Positions 32,001-43,491 are shown, counted from the stretch's first letter. The stretch is DNA of 64,000 nt from Arachis hypogaea (GCF_003086295.3 NC_092039.1:67847649-67911648), one strand, 5' to 3'. Notes: generated by a model from the sequence alone, not told the origin. Translations and numbers: made by a program.

Positions 32001-33140
32001 CAAAAGGCCGAAATAGAGATTTATCACAGCTACTAATTAAGGATAGATTAAGCTCCTTTTGACAAACATGATAAAGCAAAATAATAATACTCTAATCATC
32101 CTTATATGGCTTAGACAATTGGAGATCATGTTGACATAAAGCTTGGTTTTATAAAATTTTTTTAAGAGGTGTTTGTATTTTTTAGTAAATAAAAAATTTA
32201 TTTGTTTTTATTACTTGTAGTTTTTAAAAATTAAAGGTATTTTTAAAAATATTTAAGAGAGAATTTTTTAAAATAATTAGTTTTTACTAAAATTTAAAAA
32301 AATAATATAATCTCATATATAATAAATAATCAAATTTACTCTTATATTCGTGATAATCTTTTTAAATTTTAAAAATTATTTTATTAAACATAATTATTGT
32401 TATTTGTACTTATTAAAAATTATTTTTAGTATGATTTACTAAATATATACAAATGCTATAACGTTTAAAAAATTATTTTCTAAAAATAAGTTTTAATAAA
32501 TAGAGGGGGCGGGGGATTTAACTCTATTTCTTCTATAAGAAATATATTAATAAAAGGACACTTATAACAACATTCACTTTGGTTTATTGTGGTCTGTTTT
32601 TAATAACTAGTGGGTTTTTCTTGTATAAATACTTTGTGTTAATATAAAGCCTCTTAAAGCATAAATTAATTTTACCAATGGATGGTGATGTTGTTCTGAA
32701 CATAGTTGACAACTTTGATAAGAAGACGATCACCCTCCCTTGCAACAATGCGTGGTCCAGGAAACTGACCATTCACTGTAACCATACTCTTCGTATGGCA
32801 TAGCCTTGTCACATTTTCGTACTTTATCTACACCATAGAATCCAAACCATTACAAAGGATTATTCTAAAATAATCGTGCTAGTATGTACTAAAATCAACT
32901 ATTTTAGTGTATACCTAATATTTTTTATTGTTAAATAAATAATAATGGAAATGATAAATTTTTTAACCTAAGGTAGAGTTTTAAAATAAGTTCATCTAAG
33001 ATTTTGAGACATACATCGAAATGGTAGTGCCTTGTAGTGCCCCCTAGTGCAAGCTGAGGGATGATAATCAAAGAGATGAAAAGCAACAATAATGATGGGA
33101 ATAATGTACATGATTGATGAAGAGGAAGAGTAGCTCCCAT
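29087..33140 (-). CDS. LAC17: laccase (multicopper oxidase), LAC17-like, 7 exons, 582 aa
   Basis: Exons on the minus strand: 33140-33015, 32827-32676, 31500-31256, 31122-30994, 30893-30405, 30277-29801, 29217-29087. All introns are GT-AG and the coding sum is 1749 nt with no stop. Exons 2-4 of 152, 245 and 129 bp are usual plant laccase sizes. Residues 1-33 are a signal peptide for the cell wall. Copper ligands: HWH 92-94, HAH 137-139, H483/H486/H488, H545-C546-H547 and H551, with Leu556 at the type-1 axial position. Many N-glycosylation sites. It oxidises monolignols with oxygen in lignin formation. An in-frame ATG at 33239 lies upstream of the likely transcription start (TATA 33251-33256), so 33140 is chosen. 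Overall sequence, including [20 protein letters not shown], most resembles the LAC17/LAC2 clade. LAC17 itself is likely but not proven. Confidence 0.95.
30824..30844 (-). promoter_or_regulatory. miR397 target-like site in laccase exon 5
   Basis: The plus strand reads nearly as miR397 itself; against miR397 (TCATTGAGTGCAGCGTTGATG family sequence) it differs at positions 3, 18 (a G-U wobble) and 21. Pairing around the cleavage position 10-11 is perfect. The site lies in codons for L-I-N-A-A-L-N-D, the conserved place where miR397 cuts laccase messages. Confidence 0.8.
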
Positions 33141-33250
33141 TTTTTTTTTTCCAATTCTAGAGAGAGAAAGAGAGAGTGTGTGATGTTTATGAACACTATT
33201 AGAGTTTGAACTTTGAAGTGTTGATGAAACTGAACTCATTAGTTGGCAAA

Positions 33251-33256
33251 TTTATA
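33251..33256 (-). promoter_or_regulatory. laccase TATA box
   Basis: CTATAAATTT on the minus strand, 111-116 bp upstream of the start codon. A GA-rich leader follows (about 33150-33180). Confidence 0.65.
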
Positions 33257-33273
33257 GAGGAATGATACAATGT

Positions 33274-33280
33274 GGTTGGT
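33274..33280 (-). promoter_or_regulatory. AC-II element (lignin MYB box)
   Basis: ACCAACC on the minus strand, 17 bp upstream of the TATA box. AC elements are bound by secondary-wall MYB factors in lignin gene promoters. A 7-mer can occur by chance, so support is moderate. Confidence 0.5.
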
Positions 33281-33289
33281 GCAATAATT

Positions 33290-35523
33290 ATCTACTATAT
33301 ATTTCCAAGAGAAGCTTAACCATATACATACAAGAGCTTCTTCAGGTGCTTTCTTTTTTTATATTATTTTGTGTGAGATCAGTTGTTAGAACAACTCAAG
33401 AGTGGTGTCCAAGACAATCAATTATTTACGCTTGACTCATTGACCTCCTTCTTCCACAAGTCAAACTTTAATTTTGCAAGATTCAAGAGTGGATTTAACG
33501 CACTTTTTATTTTATGTGCATGAAAATTGACATCCGGAAAAGATTGGAGTTCTCTGATCTAGTAAAAGGAATTGAACACGTTTGTCAATTTATTGTGATA
33601 GATAGCTAGTAAAAGTGAAATAAGTAAAATCCATCATATCAAAGGAAAGGTTATTGAAAAGTAAAAAGCTCATTTGTGTTACTTTTTTAACAAAAATTCA
33701 GATAGCTAGGTTTTAAGTATATATGCTCAATATTTAAAATATTATTAAAACTAAAGTATATTTTAAGATTCTTTAAGTATTTACAATGTGAGATTATATT
33801 CTTTATAATTTTCACCAACCATCTTTCACAATTAAAAATAAAGTAATAAACTAGTATACAAGGTCAATAAAAGGCCAGGTTACGTAGATTTTCATTTTAT
33901 CATAGAATTATTCCCGACTCCTCTATATCTTTTCAGGCAATTGCTCTCTATCTTGAATCCATCAAATGATAATTTCATTGGGCCCTTTAATTTAATACCA
34001 TAATCCAACCTTAAGTTCGCTTGATATCAAATTAAATTATTAATAAGAATAGAAATAATATTTGGAAGATAAAAAAAATCAGTCAAAATAACTAAAATTT
34101 ATCTTATTTATTATTTATTAATTATCGTTATAATTAATAAATATTAAATGAAGTAAGTTTGATTTTTTTTTCTAACATTACTGTAATAGTAGAAAATCAA
34201 CTTTTTTCATTTTACATTAGTCAATTTTTTAAAATTATTTTATTTATCTTAAATCTAGATACTAAATCATAGATGGTTAATTCTAAATCCGAAATTATAA
34301 AATTAAACTCTAACTAATTAAAACTTAATGTTTTATACTTTCTCATAAATTAAAGAATGAAGGCTCCTTAAGAGTTTTTGGTCAGATGTTACTCTCTCTC
34401 AACCGATGTTCTTGGAGCCGAAGCAATATTGATGAAGGTTTCTATCATGTAGTCACTGTAGTGGAGCTGTTATTGCCCCATTTTATTGCATTGTCATGAG
34501 CAACAAGACAAAGGCATGCACGCATAATAAGGAAACTAAACCTGAATAAAGACAATTCTTTTTCAATGAAATGCGTAAACAATATTCCATTTACTTCTTT
34601 AAAATTATAAGTGCATGTCACTTTAATTTCTGTAATTTTAAAATTAAAATTATCAATTTAGTTTTTAAATTTTAATTAATTTTGTTGAATTATTTCACAG
34701 AGTAAAATGACCGAAATGATATCATTTGGAACGAAGGACTAAAATGACCTATAAAATATAACTTTAAACATTAATTAAATTGACATCTTAAAAATTTGGG
34801 AATTAAAATAAAACATAATTACAATTTCAAAAAGTAAATTATCTAAGCTTTACTCCATGTGTATGTCAAACACCATCCAAAAGGAGCTACATAATTAAAG
34901 TGGTATTAACTCTTGTCTTTATCAGGCAACCTTTCTCTGAATTAAGGATTGTGTTCGTTACATGGTACATCAAATCAACATCTCAAATAATGTCTCCAAG
35001 CTAACAAAAACAGTGGATAAAAGTTTCCTCATGGTGGAAAAACTGAAGGCAACTAATCCTATGAAAATACTAAAAATATCTTTTCATGATGATCTTTATT
35101 TAAAAAGTGTAATTTATTTATTTTGCAATACTTTAAATAAAGATAACACTTTTATTTCAAATGAAATCAAACCTTATAATCTATCATCTAATGGTCAAAA
35201 TGATATATCTTTATATGATGACAATCATTAAATCTTTATTGGAGTAGCCACCAAAAATGAAAAGTATTACCTTTTTAAGTCACGACAGAGTAGCCGCAAC
35301 TAATTCATGTTAGCTACTATTGCAAAAGTTTAATTTCTTCCATTTCTTTAGTGTTTTAAGATTATTGTTTTATTGGAAAAAGATTGAATAATATGCGCAT
35401 GTTCTAACTAAATTCACTTTTCATTGGAATTTTGGGATCATGTAAAAAAAAAAAAAACCTTTATATCACTACTCTATCATTTTATTCATTGAATTATCAC
35501 ATATAAATTGCCTTATAAAAAAT
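33290..35523. other. laccase 5' flank and AT-rich intergenic DNA
   Basis: Upstream region of the laccase on its minus strand. AT-rich with scattered poly-A/T. The open frame 34962-35231 is low-complexity and has no recognisable domain. No element boundary was detected until the LTR start at 35524. Confidence 0.5.
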
Positions 35524-36942
35524 TGATGCGTGAACATTTTGTACTCATATTTCCTTTTTTTTAGTCATTTTTAGATATAATTTAATAAATTTTGTTATAT
35601 TTTAGTGTTAAAATCTTCTTTGGATATTACTTTAAATTATTTTGATATTTTTATTATTTCAGGTGAAATTCGGGCAAATTTGACAGAATTTTGTGCAAAA
35701 ATAAAGGAAGAAAGCGGATGCTGTCAGCCCTGACCTCTGATCTTTGCATTCCAACGAGCATAACTTGAATTACAGAGGTCCAATTGATGCGGTTTTAAAG
35801 GCGTTGGAAAGCCAACTTCCAGGCTTTCCAACGATATATAATAGTCCATACTTTTCTGTTGGCGTTTAGCACTCAAGAAGATTGAACTCACTACCCATTT
35901 TCTGGCGCTGAACGCCAGCTAAACGCCAGAATACAGGTCAACCTCACCCAAAAGAGCATCTTTAGTGTGATTTAACTTTTGATTGTTATCTTTTATCTCA
36001 TTTTAGTTATTTTTATTTACAAACAAAATCTTTTAGATTTAGAATTTAATATTTTATTTTAGTTTCAAATCAAATTAGTATTAGTTATAAAAGGGAAAGG
36101 ATTCAACCCTTAGGGCAACCTCTCCCGGAGGGGATCCTCTCCTCTTCCGCACGTTCATACCTTTTTCTACTAGGGTTTATTTTCTCCATGAGCAACTAAA
36201 CCTCCATTGTTAAGATTAGGAGCTCTGTTTATCTTCTATGGATTAAGACTATTACTTTTCTATTTTAATTAATGTATTGATTCAGTTTCAAGGATTACTT
36301 TCGTTCTTTATTTTATGAATTTGGGTGGAACGAAAGTATGACCCTTTTTCTATATGCGTTCTTGTGATTATTGAAAGAGTTATCTCGCTTGAACAACAGT
36401 TTGGAAGTAAATTCCTCCTAAATTGCTAATTACAGGAACTAATTGGGATATGTGACATATAATCCTATTATCTTTGGATAATTAGGGTTTTTATGGTCAT
36501 AAACTAGTCTTGACTTTAACCCTCTAATCAGAATTAAGTGACTGCAACGGTGGTGGTTAATGAAGGTTAAATGAGACTAAATCACTAAGACATTAGGATT
36601 TAGTCATTTACAGTTTGCCATGGAATGAATCTTGCATTGTTAAAATAGTTAGTAAGAAAACTTAATCCGAAAAAGTAAACATCTCCGATACTTTAACTGT
36701 TTTCTCTCACTGTTTTCACACCAAACCTCTTATTTGCTTTTTTACTTTCTGATTTACTGCTTTATGCAATTTTAAACCACCAAACAACTTTTTCAGCCTG
36801 TCTAACTAAGCTAATCATTCAACCATTATTGCTCAGTCCATCAATTCTCGTGCAATCGACCCTCATTCAATTGAGGTATTACTTGGACGACCCGATGTAC
36901 TTGCCGATTTAGTTGTGGATATTATTCTCAAAATCTGCATCA
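35524..36942 (+). repeat. 5' LTR of element J (1419 bp)
   Basis: Starts TGATGCGTGAACATTTTG and ends ATCTGCATCA, 6 nt before the primer-site position. TATAAAAG at 36086-36093 is the likely promoter. Contains degenerate GGCGTTTAGC/GCTAAACGCC palindromes at 35860-35935. The conserved phrase ATTACTTGGACGACCCGATG near 36888 is shared with family-1 LTRs. Confidence 0.75.
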
Positions 36943-36948
36943 AGTTTT

Positions 36949-36966
36949 TAGCGCTATTGTCAGGGA
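36949..36966 (+). other. decayed tRNA-Asp primer-binding site
   Basis: TAGCGCTATTGTCAGGGA differs from the intact site (TGGCGCCGTTGCCGGGGA, as at 41676) at five of 18 positions, all G to A or C to T. Confidence 0.75.
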
Positions 36967-37251
36967 TTGACTGTGATTGATAACTATTAGTTGTTTGATT
37001 GCTTAGATTAGACGTTTTTTGTTTTTGATTTGTGTTAATTTTATTTTTCCCTTTTAAGTTTCCCTTTTAATTGTGGTGTCCCCTAGTAATTTTTTTTAAT
37101 TTTTTAAAATTTCTAGTTACTTTTTTTGTTTAGTTTTCAAATTTTTTTATTGCTTAAAAAAATTCTTTCTTCTTTACTTTTTTGTTTACCACATGGGCAC
37201 TTAATTTTGTTTGGTCTTTTGTGCTGAGGAAAAATAATAGAGAGGGATCAC

Positions 37252-38065
37252 ATGGGTTACTACTCATAGCCAAGGAGTGATTCATATTATTGTGGATGGT
37301 GGAACTACCCTGATTTTGGTTGGCAAGGCCAAGAAAACTACCGTACTCCATATTCCATATATCAAGAACCATCATCTCCTTATGCATATCAAGAATCACC
37401 ATCTCTCTATTTATATTAAGGACCCTCATTTTTTTATCCATATCAAAAATCATCATCTTCTTATTCATGTCAAGGATCATCAATTCTTGAGCTTGCCATA
37501 GAAGAATTAAGGAATATTACTCAAAATTGCATACAAGATATAAAAATGAGTGTCAAAAATATAGAAAGAGATGTGGAGTTGATTACCAAGTATTGGGGAG
37601 AGGAACAAACAAACTCCCTCACAAGAGAAGCAATGAAAATTTCTACAAAAAAATGTGAGAAAATCATTCAAAGGAGTCCATCCTCTAGTGAATAAGAGAG
37701 CTACATATAGAGGGTGAGTTCATTAAACCACCAATTCAAGAGGTTCTTGATGAAGGGTACACTTCACCCATCACACAAAACCCAAGTTCTGAATTCAAAG
37801 TGGTGAAGATAATCAAGAAAAGTACTGAAAAAGGGATTGTGACCAAGAACAAAAGACCACATCCATGAAAGAAAGAAGGTCAACAAAAAGTAATACAACC
37901 CTTACCCCAACAAGCACTGTGAATCAAGTCGATAACAACAAAACAAAGCTTGTTAGGAGGAATTCAAATCCGAGGGCACTAATCTTCTTCTCTTCTCCCT
38001 TGGAGTCATTTCTTTTAACCAACTGGAAGAAGACAAAAAAATTCAACAATCAAGTGTCAAGCTAA
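37252..38065 (+). pseudogene. Tyr-rich ORF1 remnant
   Basis: From ATG 37252 the frame gives a Tyr/Pro/Ser-rich N-terminus (YYCGWWNYPDFGWQGQENY, PYSIYQEPSSPYAYQ) and a helical segment (ELAIEELRNITQNC). It matches the plan of ORF1 at 41821-43491 in short form. Stops interrupt the N-terminus (after MGYYS and SLYLY) and the frame shifts after about 37700. The C-terminus is open at 37865-38065 and ends FLLTNWKK..FNNQVSS. No enzymatic domain. Confidence 0.55.
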
Positions 38066-38269
38066 TGACGTTAAAAAAATGCTTGTTGGGAGGTAACCCA
38101 ACCATGAGTATCCTTTAGTTTTATTTCAGTTTGATTTTCAATTCTTATTTTTCATTGATTTTCATAAGTTTTCCTAGGTTTAATCTTGTTTGTGATGATG
38201 CACAGTGCTTAGAACAGGGATAGAAAAACTCAGAAGGAAGGGCAGAATACCTTAGAGCAAGGAGTGTTT

Positions 38270-38420
38270 TGGCACTAGGAGAGCTGGCGTTTAACGCCAC
38301 AAAGAGGAAGCAGAGGCTGGTGTTAAACGCTAGGTGGGCGTTTAACACCCAGCTAAGGCATAATTTCTGGCATTTTGCACCCTACCAAAGGCACTAGATG
38401 CCAAGTTGGCGTTTAGCGCT
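38270..38420 (+). repeat. short GGCGTTTAACGCC palindrome array
   Basis: Four to five degenerate copies in the position seen in the other family members, between the post-ORF block and the hairpin tract. Confidence 0.65.
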
Positions 38421-38430
38421 AAGTTTTTTT

Positions 38431-38466
38431 TGCTTGGAGATAATCAAACTTTTTAGTTTGGTGTTG
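38431..38466 (+). promoter_or_regulatory. decayed internal hairpin tract
   Basis: TTGCTTGGAGATAATCAA followed by ACTTTTTAGTTTGGTGTTGC. The loop and right arm have lost pairing compared with 63876-63895. Confidence 0.4.
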
Positions 38467-38990
38467 CAGAGCAAGCTCTCTATTTATATTATCATCAATG
38501 GCACTAAAGGGAGATGGATCATCTTCAGAGAGGATTTTCAGGAAGGAGTAGCAACCGTCATGATTGAGGTGGTTGAGTTTCATTATCTTTTGCTCTATCT
38601 ATTTCCTATTTTTTAGTACTTTTATCTTGTATCTTGTCATTTACTTGTTTGAGTCTTTGCATGATCATTAGAGTCTTTTATTACTTTATAATTTAGTTAT
38701 TTATTTTATTATTTGATGTTTATTTTGAAAATGTCTCATGTATTGCTCACTAAGTTTGAAAGCACCAAAAGAAAAAGAAAAGAAGTAGTAAAATGCATGA
38801 GACTTAAGTTATATATTATGAGTATTTTGATTACTTTGATGTGGTGGTATTATCTATAATTCTGAATGTATGAATTGAATAGTTCATATTTGATATTGAA
38901 GTTAAAAATATTGGTTCTTGAAGTATAGGAACTTAGAGAACTATTATGAATTTTCTAACCAAGTAAGACATTGATCCTTGAGGCAAAGCA

Positions 38991-39226
38991 AACAACAATG
39001 ATGGTTATCAGTGGCTAAGAGAAGGGGGGTTGAATCTTAGCTACTATTTCTGTTGAATATTACTTTTTCTTTCTCAAGGAGAATTAGGAGATATTTTCAC
39101 TTTTGTCTCGTGGTCAGCTGAGAGACATTTTCATTTTTGTCTCCTGAGTAACAGAAACAGAAAAGTAGAAAGGGAGAAGAAATAACACCAGATGTATCCT
39201 GGTTCAGCTACAAGGTGCAATGTAGC
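38991..39226. other. unassigned repeat fragment
   Basis: Contains AGAGAAGGGGGGTTGAATCTTAGC and a pair of diverged ~45-bp repeats ending in GAGA(T/C)ATTTTCA(C/T)TTTTGTCTC (39090-39155). It ends near a CTGGTTCAGCTAC phrase. It looks like part of an unrelated LTR retrotransposon, possibly Ty1/copia, wedged between elements J and E. Confidence 0.35.
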
Positions 39227-40222
39227 TGGTGCACAGAATTGTGATCACACTTTCCACAACTCCGCTCAACTAACCAGCAAGTGCACTGGGTCGTCCAAGT
39301 AATACCTTACGTGAGTAAGGGTCGATCCCACGGAGATTGTCGGCTTGAAGCAATCTATGGTTATCTTGTAAATCTTAGTTAGGGAATTAATAATAACAAA
39401 AGTTTTGCTTATAAAAAATAAAAGAGCATTAATTGAAAGATACTTGTGATTCAGTGGTGAGGAATAGGTTGAGGTTCTGGAGATGCTTTATCTTCTGAAT
39501 CGCTGCTTTCCTACTGTCTTCTTCTCCAAACACACATGGCTCTTTCTATGGCAGGCTTTATGTTGGTGGATTACCATTGTCAATGGCTACCATCCGTCCT
39601 CTCAGTGAAAATTGTCTGACTACGGTTCTCACCGCAGGGCTAATCATCTGTCGGTTCTCACTTGTGTTGGAATAAGATCCATTGATCCTTTTGCACACTA
39701 TCACTGCGCCCAACAGTCGTGAGTTTGAAGCTCGTCACAGTCATCCCTTCCCAAATCCTACTTGGAATACCACAGACAAGGTTTAGACTTTTCGGATCTC
39801 AGGAATGCTGCCAATTGATTCTAGCCTCTACCACTAAGATTCTGATCTCACGGAATTGAATGCTCTGTTGTCAGAAGAGGCAATTGATAGGCAAAATTGT
39901 GACTCATACTTTTCACAACTCGAACAATTCCTAGCAATGGCTCCAAAAACTTGGTGCACAATACTATGGTTCACACACATTCTTCACAACTTCGCACAAC
40001 TAACCAGCAAGTGCACTGGGTCGTCCAAGTTATAAACCTTCCGTGAGTAAGGGTCGATCCTACAGAGATTGTTGGTATGAAGCAAGCTATGGTTATCTTG
40101 TAAATCTCAGTCAGGCGGATTCTAATGGTTATATTGGTTTTCGAATATAAAGATAAATAAAGCATAAAATAGAGATAGAGATACTTATGTAATTCATTGG
40201 TAGGAATTTCAGATAAGCGCAC

Positions 40223-41672
40223 TGACAAACCCCAATTTGACGGTTTGTCTTGTATTGAATTTAGAGCATCTTGATAGCCTTTTGCCACATTTAGCCTATG
40301 AATTAGCATGGTTTTGTTATCTCTCCCATATTTGTGCTTAAGTGTAAAAATATGCTTTTAATCCTTATTTTAATGAATTCTAAATTTCTCTTTGATTCCA
40401 TAAGATGCCTTGATGTATTTGCTAGTAATCTCAGGTTGAAATAGGCTGGGCATGGATCAAAGGAAGCAAGGAAGGAAGCATGCAAGTGGAGAGAAGCACA
40501 AAAAGCCAAAGAATTGATCTTTGCCAAGCACGCGTACGCGCACAAGGCGCTTGCGCGCACATCGCAGAATTGGCTGAGGACGCGCACGCGTACCGTGCGC
40601 GCACGCGTCGTAGCCGCACGTGATTCTTTTATTACAACACGTGTCTGGCGATTTTGGAGGGTTTTCAGCAACCAACTTTGGCGCCAAAATGCATATAAGA
40701 GCCAAGGATTGAAGGGGATTTACACACATTCACATCCATAGACTAATTTTAGATCATTAGTTACATTTTGTAGAGAGAGAAACTCCAACTTCTCTCTAGG
40801 ATTCATCTTCATTCTCTCAATTCTCTCTAGGATTCATCTTCATTTTCTCAATTCTCAACCATTCCTTGGTGAGATCTATTACAACACTCAATTTACTTTG
40901 TTCATGTTGTAGATCCTCTTCTCTAATCTCATTAGTGTTTGTAATTGTTCAATTCCCATAAGTCTTAGATTCAATTTTGTTGTTATTGGATTCTATTGAT
41001 TCATTGAAGATTTCATTTTCATTGTTGTTCATTGTTGATTGTTGTTAATCTCTTGTATTGAATTGCTTTGATTCTAATTCTCTTCTCTCCATTTTACTAT
41101 GTCTTTCATTCTTGCTCTCCAAGTGTTTGAGAAAATGCCAACTTTAGATATGGAATAGTATCCCCTCACTTGGCCTAGGGGTTGAGTCATTGGAGACACT
41201 TGAATAATGGATGTCAATTGTTGATTAAGAATTGAGGATTGCTAATTGACTTGGAGTGCACTAAAGCTAGACTTCCCTAGGGTAAGACTAGGACTTGTGA
41301 CTCAAGTTAGTTACTTTTACTTGACTTTCCTCTATAATTAGGGGTTGACTAAGTGAAGCAACACTCCTTTGTTATCACAATTGAAGGAAACTATAGTGAT
41401 GGAACTTCCAATGTTCAACCTTGGCCAAGGCTTTTAATATTGATTGATTGTTGTTTTCTTTTATTAGCACTTTTATGCCACACTCTTTAAGCCACAAAAG
41501 ACCACTTAACCAATAACATGCATCCTTGTAGCATTCCTAGGGAAGAACGACTCGGGACTAATACTCTCGGTTATAGATTGTAGATTTGTTTGATGATGGA
41601 TTTTGCGTCGGTTTAGACTATACTACGATTGATTACTTGATAATTTCTAAACCGTCAAAAATTCATTTGTCA
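40223..41672 (+). repeat. 5' LTR of element L
   Basis: TGACAAACCCCAATTTGACG to TTCATTTGTCA; the ends also hold a longer inverted pair (TTTGACGG / CCGTCAAA). TATAAGA at 40694-40700 is the likely promoter. Palindromic ACGCGTACGCG-type sequence lies in U3 (40530-40620). By eye it differs from the 3' LTR at four sites: 40362, 40417, 40518 and 41569. Confidence 0.92.
40694..40700 (+). promoter_or_regulatory. LTR TATA box
   Basis: TATAAGA in GCATATAAGAGCC; the identical site is in the 3' LTR at about 50278. Confidence 0.5.
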
Positions 41673-41675
41673 AAA

Positions 41676-41693
41676 TGGCGCCGTTGCCGGGGA
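41676..41693 (+). other. tRNA-Asp primer-binding site of element L
   Basis: TGGCGCCGTTGCCGGGGA, perfect, 3 nt after the LTR end. Confidence 0.92.
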
Positions 41694-41820
41694 ATTGCGC
41701 ATGAGTGCCATGTTTTTGGTTAATGTAAATATGTGAATATTGTGAATATGTTTTTCTTTTGTTTGTTTGGTAGTTTTTGTTAGTTTTAGATCTCTATTAG
41801 TTTTGTTTCTATTTGCCACT

Positions 41821-43491
41821 ATGAATTCTCGCCCTTGTGGTTTTGAATATGACTATGACTACTTTGTAGGTGATGAAAACTTGAATGATGGCTCACATTA
41901 TGGGATAGACGAATTCTCAGGAAGGGAGCCATATCCATATGAGCAATCACCATGGCAATCTCCCCCCTCAAGTTACTATGATGGTAGTCCCTCCTATAAT
42001 GCATATCATTCCTATGGATATGATGACTCTTATCATGGTTATACCTCTCAACCACCACCATTCTATGCACCATATTCTCAACCCACATCTTATTTCCACC
42101 AATCGCCTACATATGATCCAAATCTATATTCTCCCTATGCATACCCTTGTGACGATTATGAACAAGCAACCCTTCAATCACCACCACTCCAACATTTTTA
42201 CCCTCCAACCCAAGTCCCCATAAACGATACACTTGGTATCATTCTTCAAGAGCAAGAAGAACTCCAAACCGCCTTCACTAGTTTCACCTCTACCCTCCAA
42301 GAATTTACATCCCGTATAATTCCACCTTCCACCATTAACCAAAATAACTTCCCACCTCAAAGCTTTGATGAATCTTCTTTCCAACTATATCATGAATTCC
42401 CCACTCCGCCACAAACCTCCATGGAAGCATATCAATGTCCATTAATCCAAGAGCAATATGATCCTACTTATGTTAATAAAGCGGAACAAGAATTAACGGA
42501 TCGTTTCAAGGAAGAAATGGACCGACTTCAAGCAACCATCCGTCAAAAGATAGATTCTTGGGATTCATATCACAACCGAAACGAGTTCACGGGTGATTGT
42601 GAGAAAGCAACCAAAGAGGGAGGTATGAGGGAGACTTTAGACTCTCAAGTGGAGCATAAGGAAATGGAGTGTGTGTTGCAACAAACGGAGGAAATGGAGA
42701 TTGTTGAAGATAAAGAAGTGGAAGAAGACCTAGAGGAGGTTGGACAAGAAGGAAGTTCCATCAACGAAAATAACTCTACATCAAGTGACAATGGTGATCT
42801 TGTCGAAGCTTCCCCCATCGAACGCGAAATCAATATTGAGGAGGGTGCGCAACCTCCAACACATGACTTGATCAACGATAAAGGTTTGAAGGAAGCTAGC
42901 AAACAAGAAGAATTTAAAGAAAGTTATCCAAAGATGGAAATCATCATGGAGGAGTCAAAGGAAGTGGAACCTACAATGTCAAGACCATTGGATATCTTCC
43001 TTGCTAAGTCGCCGTCCCAATTACAAATTGAGTGGGTAATCATTTCATCCTTTAATTTTCTTGGCCCGTATCAATATGCATTGTTAGAAACGGACGGCCA
43101 ACTTAGAGCTCTTTGTGAGCTAGAGAGTAAGAACGGATTAGATGTCGGTGGACAATTTCAATCAAGGTGCATAAAGGATGGAATATCAAACTTTGAGTCT
43201 CAAAGGTGGAGTGAAGCCACATTCAACGGGATTAGGATGATGAGTACGAGTCACAAGGAGAACTCAATAAATTTGTCATCCTATTGGAAGTATGAAGATA
43301 TGGAAGAAAAGGAGTTGACAAATAAAGTATGGGACCCGGGCACATACATAAAGCACCATCAACTTAGGAACCTTGTCACTTGCTTAGGCCCCCGTGAAGG
43401 CCCTGTACGTTTAAATTGGGATCCCGGAGGCCATTGGAAGAGCAAACACTGGTGGGGATTCGAAGAAGAGTTTAAGCATAAGCCACCCTAG
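41821..43491 (+). CDS. element L ORF1: Tyr/Pro-rich gag-position protein, 556 aa
   Basis: Start chosen at M 41821 (MNSRPCGFEYDYDYFV), 127 nt after the primer site; an upstream in-frame ATG at 41767 gives only a hydrophobic run and lacks similarity to the J copy. Residues ~1-125 are Tyr/Pro/Ser/His-rich and of low complexity. Residues ~130-180 (GIILQEQEELQTAFTSFTS) and 215-260 look helical. Residues 260-410 are acidic (EEVGQEGSS.. and ..EEGAQPPTHD). The last ~150 residues are ordered and include W-rich VWDPGTYIKHH and DPGGHWKSKHWWGFEEEF. No zinc knuckle, protease or gag domain is recognisable. It sits where gag sits. Open throughout, so it may be expressed. Function unknown. Confidence 0.7.
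   Translation: MNSRPCGFEYDYDYFVGDENLNDGSHYGIDEFSGREPYPYEQSPWQSPPSSYYDGSPSYNAYHSYGYDDSYHGYTSQPPPFYAPYSQPTSYFHQSPTYDPNLYSPYAYPCDDYEQATLQSPPLQHFYPPTQVPINDTLGIILQEQEELQTAFTSFTSTLQEFTSRIIPPSTINQNNFPPQSFDESSFQLYHEFPTPPQTSMEAYQCPLIQEQYDPTYVNKAEQELTDRFKEEMDRLQATIRQKIDSWDSYHNRNEFTGDCEKATKEGGMRETLDSQVEHKEMECVLQQTEEMEIVEDKEVEEDLEEVGQEGSSINENNSTSSDNGDLVEASPIEREINIEEGAQPPTHDLINDKGLKEASKQEEFKESYPKMEIIMEESKEVEPTMSRPLDIFLAKSPSQLQIEWVIISSFNFLGPYQYALLETDGQLRALCELESKNGLDVGGQFQSRCIKDGISNFESQRWSEATFNGIRMMSTSHKENSINLSSYWKYEDMEEKELTNKVWDPGTYIKHHQLRNLVTCLGPREGPVRLNWDPGGHWKSKHWWGFEEEFKHKPP

Larger units (their letters stand above)
35524..38990 (+). mobile_element. old Ty3/gypsy element J, 5' LTR and internal region, 3' end missing
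   Basis: LTR 35524-36942, decayed primer site, ORF1 remnant (37252-38065), post-ORF block GGGAGGTAACCCA (38089-38101), palindrome array (38270-38420), decayed hairpin tract (38431-38466), then 3' untranslated sequence resembling 8390-8640. It stops without a 3' LTR near 38990. The order matches the other non-autonomous elements here. Confidence 0.7.

Noticed and set aside
33141..33239. N-terminal extension of the laccase from the upstream ATG at 33239
   Set aside because: It would lie before the expected transcription start given TATA at 33251-33256, and would bury the signal peptide.
34962..35231. 89-codon open frame upstream of the laccase
   Set aside because: AT-rich codons, no recognisable motif, no promoter or splice context I could support.
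40303..40741. Overlapping open frames duplicated at 49887-50325
   Set aside because: They are translations of the two LTRs of element L, with no domain, and overlap its TATA and palindromes.
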